Source: Chitinophaga pinensis
GTDB taxonomy: Bacteria; Bacteroidota; Bacteroidia; Chitinophagales; Chitinophagaceae
Length of the DNA stretch: 8,446 bases
Assembly (NCBI GenBank): GCA_945866165.1
Contig: CAMBGO010000090.1
Span: forward strand, 1-8,446
Reading direction: 5' to 3'
The position numbers and the translations under genes were made by a program. A model generated the notes under the pieces. It worked only from the letters and a program-made list of their open reading frames with translations. It did not search any database and was not told where the DNA came from. This document shows, piece after piece, positions 1 through 5,860 of the stretch; position 1 is the first letter of the stretch; each line of letters starts with the position of its first letter.

Positions 1-180
1 ATGAAAAAAAAACACCCAGAGTATCGATTTATATTAAAAAATATTATCATATTCAATGAAATAAAAAATGGACTTTTATACGGTGGCCAATCCTTCACAT
101 ACGCTAAATCCATTTTGTTGGCATTATATGATTATAAATTCAAAAAATACGGAAAAATAAATATAAAATATGGCCTCTAG
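1..180 (+). CDS. C-terminal end of an upstream gene, probable glycosyltransferase (5' partial)
   Basis: The frame is open from base 1 to a TAG stop at 178-180 and gives 59 residues. The first codon happens to be ATG, but it is more likely an internal Met of a gene that begins outside the window, because no promoter or leader is visible and the peptide is too short to be a domain. It is Lys-rich, and the segment GGQSFTYAKSILLAL followed by DYKFKKYGK resembles the amphipathic C-terminal tail of family-2 glycosyltransferases in polysaccharide clusters. That resemblance is from memory and weak. The stop lies 11 bp inside the next gene, so the two are probably translationally coupled. A short independent peptide is the alternative. 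Confidence 0.5.
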   Translation: MKKKHPEYRFILKNIIIFNEIKNGLLYGGQSFTYAKSILLALYDYKFKKYGKINIKYGL

Positions 181-1018
181 TTTCATGACAATACTAAATA
201 ATAGGCTTGAAATGCTATATAGAAAACTCTTCCCAAAAAAAATATCTAAAATCAAATTGTATATTGAAAGTCTAACTAATTCGAATGGCCTAGAAATTGA
301 AGGACCGAGCTTTGCATTTACCAAAAAAGGGTTTGTTCCCATCTACAAACACCTTAAATCTCTTGATGGATGTAATTTTAGCAACAACACAGTTTGGGAA
401 GGTAAAATACAAGGTGGAAAATCCTTCAAGTATGAAAATAAAGTTGGATATCAATATATCTTAGACGGTTCATCGCTGCACGGAATTGAAAATGAAAGCT
501 ATAGTCTTATTTTATCATCACATAACATAGAACATATTGCCAATCCAATTAAGGCACTATACGAATGGAAAAGAGTACTTAAGCCATATGGATACATGCT
601 CTTGATTGTTCCACACAAAGACCGAACTTTTGACAATAAAAGACCACTTACAACATTTGACCATGTCATTGAGGATTATAAAAACAATACAACTGAAAGC
701 GATAATACACACTTTAATGAAATCATTGATTTACACGATTTAGAAATGGATCAAGGAGTATCAACAATCGAAGAACTAAAAAAACGAACAATAAATAATT
801 TTGAAAACAGGTGTGTACATCATCACACATTCAATTCCCCTTTGGTAGGCAAAATGCTTGATTATATTGGAATGAAAATTATTGATATCACAGCCTTCTC
901 TCCTTACCACATCATAGCACTCGCACAAAAAAATGAAAATAGTAATTTGGATAATTATCTTTATATTTCTAAATCATCGCCAGCCTATAAAAATTCAATT
1001 TTCCCAAGCGATAGATAA
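170..1018 (+). CDS. Class I SAM-dependent methyltransferase (Methyltransf_11-like) of a polysaccharide cluster
   Basis: A 282-residue protein, probably cytosolic, with no signal peptide or membrane segment. It resembles a family often found in glycan clusters. Visible landmarks are LEIEGPSFAF at 41-50, the degenerate SAM-binding motif I; NFSNNTVWEG at 69-78; the core YSLILSSHNIEHIANP at 111-126, followed by EWKRVLKPYG at 132-141 and a PH-K/R-D turn near 148-151; and a His-rich CVHHHTF at 215-221. Known relatives usually read LEIGGPS at motif I, so Glu44 in place of the first Gly is odd. The start at 170 overlaps the preceding gene by 11 bp; Met6 (185) would reduce this. The FkbM gene follows after 16 bp, so the genes are likely one transcript. 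The acceptor is unknown; a sugar hydroxyl or amino group of a surface glycan is inference from context. Confidence 0.82.
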   Translation: MASSFMTILNNRLEMLYRKLFPKKISKIKLYIESLTNSNGLEIEGPSFAFTKKGFVPIYKHLKSLDGCNFSNNTVWEGKIQGGKSFKYENKVGYQYILDGSSLHGIENESYSLILSSHNIEHIANPIKALYEWKRVLKPYGYMLLIVPHKDRTFDNKRPLTTFDHVIEDYKNNTTESDNTHFNEIIDLHDLEMDQGVSTIEELKKRTINNFENRCVHHHTFNSPLVGKMLDYIGMKIIDITAFSPYHIIALAQKNENSNLDNYLYISKSSPAYKNSIFPSDR

Positions 1019-1034
1019 CAATAAAAACTAAAAA

Positions 1035-1856
1035 ATGAAACTACTAGTCAGAGGAGTATTTAATAGGATCACACATTTATTTGAATCCCCTTACAGAAAA
1101 GTTGGAATTGGATTTGTTCGAGAAAAAATCTTAAAACATACAAGAAATAATAAAATTAAAACCATTTCGGTTTGTGGCTTAAGGATTCTTTATAAAGATG
1201 ACCTCTCTTTTATACATTCCCTAGAGGAAATATTCTTTTCTGATATTTACAAATCCAATTATGATAAAAACAAAAGAGTAAAAATAATTGACTGTGGCAC
1301 TAACATAGGCATGAGCATTTTATATTTCAAATTGAACAACCCACTCGCAGAAATTGAAGCCTTTGAACCCGATAAAAAAAATTACGAATTACTAAATTCC
1401 AACATGAGAAATTGGAATTTCAATAACATCAATATCAGTGATTCTGCAATTTGGATAAATGATGCCGAGATTGAATTCATGAATACAGGTGATCTCGGTG
1501 GAAAAATAAATGATTCAAAAACCAAAGGGGAAAATATTTCTTTGATAAAATGTACCAGACTAAAAAGAATATTGGAAGAACCTGTTGATATTTTGAAAAT
1601 GGATATTGAAGGTGCTGAGTATGAAGTAATAAAGGATTGCCAAGAAAATCTCAAAAATGTATCAAACCTTTTTTTAGAATACCATGGAAAATTTTCAGAC
1701 AATCATAAGCTGATTGAAATATTCCAAATTATAGAATCGGCTGGTTTTAAATTTTACATTAAAGAAGCTGCCAACCTTTATCCAACGCCATTTTTCAGAA
1801 AAGCAACAACACATCCTTATGAAGTACAACTTAACATTTTTGCATTCAGAGATTAA
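1035..1856 (+). CDS. FkbM-family SAM-dependent methyltransferase
   Basis: A 273-residue protein, a usual length for the FkbM family (Methyltransf_21). The N-terminal 80 residues are variable. The SAM-binding core follows: motif I IIDCGTNIGMS at 84-94, the acidic strand AFEPD at 109-113, and the family hallmark ILKMDIEGAEYEVI at 186-199, then LFLEYHG at 212-218. FkbM proteins are O-methyltransferases, named after the enzyme that 31-O-methylates FK506/FK520; in bacteria many lie in O-antigen or exopolysaccharide clusters, where they probably methylate sugars. The substrate here cannot be read from the sequence. The gene lies 16 bp after another methyltransferase gene on the same strand, with an A-rich leader and no Shine-Dalgarno. 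Its last 11 bp overlap the convergent mqnA, leaving no room for a dedicated terminator. It appears to be the last gene of the cluster. Confidence 0.92.
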   Translation: MKLLVRGVFNRITHLFESPYRKVGIGFVREKILKHTRNNKIKTISVCGLRILYKDDLSFIHSLEEIFFSDIYKSNYDKNKRVKIIDCGTNIGMSILYFKLNNPLAEIEAFEPDKKNYELLNSNMRNWNFNNINISDSAIWINDAEIEFMNTGDLGGKINDSKTKGENISLIKCTRLKRILEEPVDILKMDIEGAEYEVIKDCQENLKNVSNLFLEYHGKFSDNHKLIEIFQIIESAGFKFYIKEAANLYPTPFFRKATTHPYEVQLNIFAFRD

Positions 1857-2595
1857 CGAAAATATTTTTTAAAAATTGCTCCAACCCTTTTCGCTTCTCT
1901 TCTGATAACATATAAGAAATATTCTTACTATAGTATACATCAAGGTCATATGATGAAAATGAATTATCCTGCTTGATTTCATCTAAATTCAATAATCCGA
2001 GAGCGGTACTATCTGAAAACGATTTTATAAATTTTGTATCCAAATTTTTACTTGAAACCCACACCGCAAATACAAACGGTAATCCAGTCATCTCCTTCCA
2101 ACCCAAGCCAAGATCATATATGTAATTTGATTTGCCCCTGTATGAAAGCGCCCTGTCGCCAATGATAAGCCCAGCAGTAGTGCTTTTGATTTCATCAATA
2201 TAGTCATCATTGGTAGCATCAATAAAGCGCACAGCCCTCTTCCAATGCTTATCAAAAAGAAGCTTACAAAGCTTCACAGAGGTGCGTGATTGATAATCCA
2301 AGATCACCGTCTCTATCTCCTCCATGGGAACCTGACTGAACACTGCCACCGAAGCCACCTCACCCTCTGTACCTATACAATAATCTGAAACAATATGATA
2401 CTCCCCTAACTCCGGCAAGGCACCCACAGGCACCAAGCCAATGTCTATAGCACCTGTTTTTAGCATATCAACCAATCGAGCTGGATAATCCAATATCAAC
2501 TCTATTTCATCCTTTATCGGACCATGCTGCAAACCATATAACAAGGGCTTTGTATTCAGATAACTAACCGCCCCAACCTTTATTTTCCTTTCCAC
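1846..2595 (-). CDS. mqnA: Chorismate dehydratase MqnA (futalosine pathway of menaquinone synthesis)
   Basis: MqnA dehydrates chorismate to 3-[(1-carboxyvinyl)oxy]benzoate, the first step of the futalosine route to menaquinone, in the cytosol. The 249-residue product has the periplasmic-binding-protein-like fold typical of the family. Motifs seen are VGAVSYLNTKPL at 7-18, DIGLVPVGALPE at 51-62, CIGTEGEVASVAVFS at 73-87, LDYQSRTSVKL at 99-109, IIGDRAL at 144-150 and LGWKEMTGLPFVFAVW at 164-179. The start codon is GTG (2593-2595 on the minus strand): the family N-terminus begins right there, an in-frame TAA lies nine codons upstream, and the next ATG would remove the conserved N-terminal motif. 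The gene is divergent from purB and overlaps the FkbM gene tail to tail by 11 bp. No other mqn gene is in the window. Confidence 0.95.
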   Translation of the reverse strand: MERKIKVGAVSYLNTKPLLYGLQHGPIKDEIELILDYPARLVDMLKTGAIDIGLVPVGALPELGEYHIVSDYCIGTEGEVASVAVFSQVPMEEIETVILDYQSRTSVKLCKLLFDKHWKRAVRFIDATNDDYIDEIKSTTAGLIIGDRALSYRGKSNYIYDLGLGWKEMTGLPFVFAVWVSSKNLDTKFIKSFSDSTALGLLNLDEIKQDNSFSSYDLDVYYSKNISYMLSEEKRKGLEQFLKNIFVNL

Positions 2596-2606
2596 CCAGT
2601 TTGACT

Positions 2607-2614
2607 TAAATTTG
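2607..2614 (+). promoter_or_regulatory. Candidate -7 box of the purB promoter
   Basis: TAAATTTG fits the Bacteroidetes -7 consensus TAnnTTTG exactly. It lies 29 bp upstream of the purB ATG, giving a leader of roughly 25 nt that contains AAAGGG at 2633-2638, a weak Shine-Dalgarno-like run 5 bp before the start. I see no convincing -33 TTG at the usual distance, so the call rests on one element and its position. Confidence 0.5.
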
Positions 2615-2617
2615 CCC

Positions 2618-2625
2618 CAAAGTTA
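2618..2625 (-). promoter_or_regulatory. Candidate -7 box of the mqnA promoter
   Basis: Read on the minus strand this is TAACTTTG, a full match to TAnnTTTG, ending 22 bp upstream of the GTG start of mqnA. It faces the purB box with only 3 bp between them, so the two predicted transcription starts would lie inside each other's promoter. There is no clear -33 TTG upstream; that region would fall around the purB start codon. Confidence 0.5.
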
Positions 2626-2643
2626 CACCAATAAAGGGTCATA

Positions 2644-3984
2644 ATGGAATTGAATAAACTTACCGCCATCTCCCCAATTGATGGAAGATACCGGTCTCAA
2701 ACTGAAGCACTCGCACCTTACTTTTCTGAATTTGCACTTATTGCATATAGACTAAAAGTAGAAGTGGAATACTTCATTGCACTTAGTAAACAAAAATTAT
2801 TCCCACTTAATGCATCAGCTGCAAACAAACTCAGAAAAATATACCTGGATTTCAATCCACAAACGGCCACCAAAATAAAAGAACTAGAAAAGATCACCAA
2901 CCATGATGTTAAAGCCCTTGAATACCATATCAAAAACCAACTGGATGAAATTGGATTGGGATCTCTAAAAGAATTTGTTCACTTCGGACTAACTTCTCAA
3001 GATGTGAATAATACTGCTGTTCCATTAATGTGGAAAGAAGCATTGGAAAATGAATACATCCCTGCCATTTCAAATATGGCAATCGCATTGAAAAAACTAT
3101 CCAAGTCCTGGAAAGATGTTCCTATGCTCGCAAGAACGCATGGACAACCTGCGAGTCCTACCAACCTTGGAAAAGAAATAATGGTATTTGTTGAAAGGCT
3201 CGAAAACCAACTTGTACTGCTGAATCAAGTGCCCTATTCATGCAAATTTGGAGGCGCTACCGGCAACTTCAATGCACATACTGTAGCCTACCCAAAAGTC
3301 AATTGGGTGAAATTTGCAAATGGTTTCTGCCAAAATACATTGGGACTCCAAAGACAACAATACACCACTCAAATAGAACATTACGATAACCTTGCTGCAC
3401 ATTTTGATGGTATAAAAAGAATCAATACAATCATGATTGATCTTTGTCGTGATATTTGGACCTATATCTCGATGGATTATTTCAAACAAAAAACAAAAAA
3501 AGGAGAAATTGGATCTTCTGCGATGCCTCATAAGGTTAATCCCATCGATTTTGAAAATGCTGAAGGCAATCTAGGAATTGCAAATGCCTTGCTTGAACAC
3601 CTATCAGCAAAATTACCCTTATCCAGACTTCAGCGAGATCTTACAGATTCAACAGTGATAAGAAATATCGGCATGCCAATGGCACATACAATCATTTCCT
3701 TGAATTCAATTAATAAGGGATTGGACAAACTTGTTTTAAACCAGGATGCCATCAATGCTGACCTTGATAAAAACTGGGCAGTGGTTGCTGAAGCTATTCA
3801 AACCATCCTCCGAAGAGAACGCTACCCGAATCCTTATGAGGCCTTAAAAGAACTTACACGGGGCAAGACGAGTATCACAAAAGAAACGTTACACCACTTC
3901 ATCAGCACACTAAAAGTATCCTCTTCCGTTAAGAAGGAACTCAAAAGCATTACACCGTTTAATTATACGGGGGTGGGGATATAA
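2644..3984 (+). CDS. purB: Adenylosuccinate lyase PurB
   Basis: PurB catalyses two fumarate-releasing steps of purine synthesis: SAICAR to AICAR, and adenylosuccinate to AMP. It acts in the cytosol as a homotetramer. At 446 residues it is close to the E. coli enzyme and of the same subtype. Visible are the N-terminal LTAISPIDGRY at 6-16, HFGLTSQDVNNTA at 113-125, ARTHGQPASPTNLGKE at 163-178 with the probable catalytic His166, and the superfamily signature GSSAMPHKVNP at 290-300 in the flexible catalytic loop, whose serines include the probable general base. RDLTDSTVIRN follows at 331-341. The N-terminus matches family starts, so Met1 is secure. The TAA stop is also the first three bases of the downstream repeat. 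The gene is monocistronic: divergent from mqnA and convergent with prfC. Confidence 0.97.
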   Translation: MELNKLTAISPIDGRYRSQTEALAPYFSEFALIAYRLKVEVEYFIALSKQKLFPLNASAANKLRKIYLDFNPQTATKIKELEKITNHDVKALEYHIKNQLDEIGLGSLKEFVHFGLTSQDVNNTAVPLMWKEALENEYIPAISNMAIALKKLSKSWKDVPMLARTHGQPASPTNLGKEIMVFVERLENQLVLLNQVPYSCKFGGATGNFNAHTVAYPKVNWVKFANGFCQNTLGLQRQQYTTQIEHYDNLAAHFDGIKRINTIMIDLCRDIWTYISMDYFKQKTKKGEIGSSAMPHKVNPIDFENAEGNLGIANALLEHLSAKLPLSRLQRDLTDSTVIRNIGMPMAHTIISLNSINKGLDKLVLNQDAINADLDKNWAVVAEAIQTILRRERYPNPYEALKELTRGKTSITKETLHHFISTLKVSSSVKKELKSITPFNYTGVGI

Positions 3985-4080
3985 GACAAAAGATGTATGA
4001 CACAAGATGTAAGATCTGATGTTAAACTCTAGTAAAGAAACTTTAACTCTCATATCTTATGTCTTACATCTTTTGTCTTA
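3982..4080. terminator. Possible bidirectional terminator hairpin between convergent purB and prfC
   Basis: The inverted repeat between two converging genes would form a long, symmetric, A+T-rich hairpin in both transcripts, directly after each stop codon. A terminating role is inferred from position. It is not a classical intrinsic terminator: the stem is long and AU-rich and has no uninterrupted U tract after it. It could instead protect mRNA 3' ends or limit read-through. Confidence 0.4.
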
Positions 4081-4088
4081 CGTCTTAC
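3982..4088. repeat. 14-bp-unit tandem repeats arranged as a large inverted repeat
   Basis: On the + strand, AAGACAAAAGATGT, ATGACACAAGATGT and a shortened AAGATCTGATGT follow one another from 3983. On the minus strand, starting at 4088, come GTAAGAC, GTAAGAC, AAAAGATGT, then AAGACATAAGATAT. The two arms are imperfect reverse complements: a perfect 16-bp outer stem (3982-3997 with 4065-4080), then further paired blocks 3999-4002/4060-4063, 4004-4008/4054-4058 and 4021-4026/4042-4047, with a 15-nt loop at 4027-4041. The element fills the entire gap between purB and prfC and includes both stop codons. Arrays of this AAGATGTAAGAC type look like dispersed intergenic repeats, but a genome-wide search is needed to show that. 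Confidence 0.85.
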
Positions 4089-5671
4089 TTATGAATTTCC
4101 GAACTAAAATGAAACTTTATATCAGGATTATTCGCAATCTCTGTATTGAGGAACCATTCGCTTTGGGCTAGATAAACAACATGACCATCCTTGTCAACAA
4201 CAGTATTTCCTGTTTTGAAACGGGTGAATTCATCCAACTTAGCCTTGTTCTCAGCAGTTAACCAACAAGCCTTATAAAAAGGAAGCGAATTGAATTGGAC
4301 TGATGCACCATACTCTTTCAATAACCTATACTGAATAACTTCAAACTGAAGATCGCCCACACAACCAATGATCTTTCTATTTCCATTATGTTGCGTAAAC
4401 AATTGAGCAACACCTTCATCTGTAAGTTGATTCAATCCTTTTTCGAGTTGTTTTGTTTTCATCGGATCCTTGTTCACAACATCCTTAAAGATCTCTGGTG
4501 AGAAACTTGGTATGCCTGTAAAATAGAAATCTCCTCCCTCCGTAAGCGTATCTCCTATCTTAAAATTACCTGTATCGAAAAGCCCAACTACATCTCCAGC
4601 ATAGGCCTCATCAATTACATCTTTATCCCTCGCCAAAAAGCTATACGGGTTACTGAAGCGCACATCTTTATCCAATCGAACGTGGTGGTAAAATTTATTT
4701 CGTTCAAACCTACCAGAACAAACCCTAAGAAATGCAATCCTATCTCTATGCTTGGGATCGAGGTTTGCATGAATCTTAAAAATAAATCCACTGAATTTAT
4801 CGTCCAATGCCTCAACCCTACTTTCTGTAGTATCCCTACCTTGCGGATTTGGAGAAATACGGATGAATGTATCCAACAACTCTTTTACACCAAAATTATT
4901 AATTGCACTTCCGAAGAATACAGGCGCTTTTTGTCCTCTCAAATACGCTGGATTTTCAAAGTGCCCATAAACACCATCAATCAGTGAAGCATCTTCTCTC
5001 AGTTGTGCTGCATCTTTTCCACCTACCAATCTATCGAGCGCCGGATCTGAAAGATCGTCGATTTCAACACTATCGGAGTCTGTACACTTTTGATTGGGAT
5101 AAAACAACAGCAGGCTTTTATCATATAAATTATAAACCCCTTTAAAGTCCTTACCAGAGTTGATAGGCCAACTCAGCGGATGTAGCGAGATCTTGAGTTC
5201 ATTTTCAATTTCATCAATCAAATCAAATGGATTTTTACCATCGCGGTCCATCTTATTGATGAAAACAATCACAGGAGTGTCGCGCATCCGGCAAACCTCC
5301 ATGAGCCTTCTTGTTTGTTCCTCAACCCCTTTTACACCATCAACAACCAATACAACGCTGTCAACAGCTGTGAGGGTTCGGTAGGTGTCTTCTGCAAAAT
5401 CCTTGTGACCAGGAGTATCCAATAAATTAATCAGGGTGCCCTTGTACTCAAAGCTCATCACAGAGGTAGCAACACTGATACCGCGCTGACGTTCAATTTC
5501 CATGAAGTCACTGGTGGCATGCTTCTTTATTTTATTGCTTTTAACTGCCCCAGCCGTTTGGATTGCACCCCCAAAAAGAAGGAACTTCTCTGTAAGTGTT
5601 GTCTTTCCCGCATCAGGATGCGAGATGATGGCAAAAGTCTTGCGCTTCTTTATTTCGTTTTCAAACTTCAT
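4085..5671 (-). CDS. prfC: Peptide chain release factor 3 (RF3), a GTPase
   Basis: RF3 is a translational GTPase that promotes recycling of RF1/RF2 from the ribosome after peptide release. The 528-residue length equals the usual RF3 length. The G domain shows G1 SHPDAGKTT at 17-25, G2 in RQRGISVATSV at 61-71, G3 DTPGH at 85-89, G4 NKMD at 139-142 and G5-like GSAINNFGV at 254-262. The G1 sequence SHPDAGKTT and the ERQRGISV switch region favour RF3 over EF-G (which has AHIDAGKTT). The RF3-specific C-terminal domain follows, with GCVGDLQFEVIQYRL near 437-451. The ATG at 5669-5671 gives the standard N-terminus. The TAA stop (4085-4087) is part of the repeat at the purB junction. The gene has its own upstream promoter and appears monocistronic. 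Confidence 0.97.
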   Translation of the reverse strand: MKFENEIKKRKTFAIISHPDAGKTTLTEKFLLFGGAIQTAGAVKSNKIKKHATSDFMEIERQRGISVATSVMSFEYKGTLINLLDTPGHKDFAEDTYRTLTAVDSVVLVVDGVKGVEEQTRRLMEVCRMRDTPVIVFINKMDRDGKNPFDLIDEIENELKISLHPLSWPINSGKDFKGVYNLYDKSLLLFYPNQKCTDSDSVEIDDLSDPALDRLVGGKDAAQLREDASLIDGVYGHFENPAYLRGQKAPVFFGSAINNFGVKELLDTFIRISPNPQGRDTTESRVEALDDKFSGFIFKIHANLDPKHRDRIAFLRVCSGRFERNKFYHHVRLDKDVRFSNPYSFLARDKDVIDEAYAGDVVGLFDTGNFKIGDTLTEGGDFYFTGIPSFSPEIFKDVVNKDPMKTKQLEKGLNQLTDEGVAQLFTQHNGNRKIIGCVGDLQFEVIQYRLLKEYGASVQFNSLPFYKACWLTAENKAKLDEFTRFKTGNTVVDKDGHVVYLAQSEWFLNTEIANNPDIKFHFSSEIHK

Positions 5672-5690
5672 GATAATACCTAAAGGTGCG

Positions 5691-5722
5691 CAAAGGTACT
5701 AAAGATGAAAGATGTTCTGCAA
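5691..5722 (-). promoter_or_regulatory. prfC promoter (-33 TTG, 21-bp spacer, -7 TACCTTTG)
   Basis: On the minus strand TTG (5720-5722) is followed after 21 bp by TACCTTTG (5691-5698), a full match to the Bacteroidetes TTG / TAnnTTTG promoter pattern at an accepted spacing. The -7 box ends 19 bp before the prfC ATG. This is the best two-element promoter in the window. Confidence 0.65.
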
Positions 5723-5848
5723 TTCAAGGAACTTGATATTTAGTTTGACTGGCTAAAACCTCTCACTTTATATGATTTGATGGCTTTCCGCTGGTCATTG
5801 TGACTGCCCCTTCAACATTTTTTAGGAAATGAACAAGCTTGAATCCGC

Positions 5849-5856
5849 TAACTTTG
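5849..5856 (+). promoter_or_regulatory. Candidate -7 box of the ABC permease gene, 4 bp before the ATG
   Basis: TAACTTTG matches TAnnTTTG exactly and ends 4 bp before the ATG at 5861. Initiation at the usual distance would fall on or next to the A of the ATG, predicting a leaderless or near-leaderless mRNA. The TAA of the box is also an in-frame stop that fixes the upstream limit of the gene. No good -33 TTG is seen at 17-23 bp. Confidence 0.5.
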
Positions 5857-5860
5857 TAGC

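Noticed and set aside
4682..5145. Two overlapping open frames on the + strand (4682-4987 and 4903-5145)
   Set aside because: Both lie opposite the intact prfC gene and have no domain-like sequence or leader.
5739..5757. Small hairpin TTTAG / CTAAA with a 9-nt loop
   Set aside because: A 5-bp A+T-rich stem without a T tract is expected by chance in such DNA and does not follow a gene end.
5840..5842. TTG as a -33 element for the permease promoter
   Set aside because: It is only 6 bp from the TAACTTTG box, far below the 17-23 bp needed.
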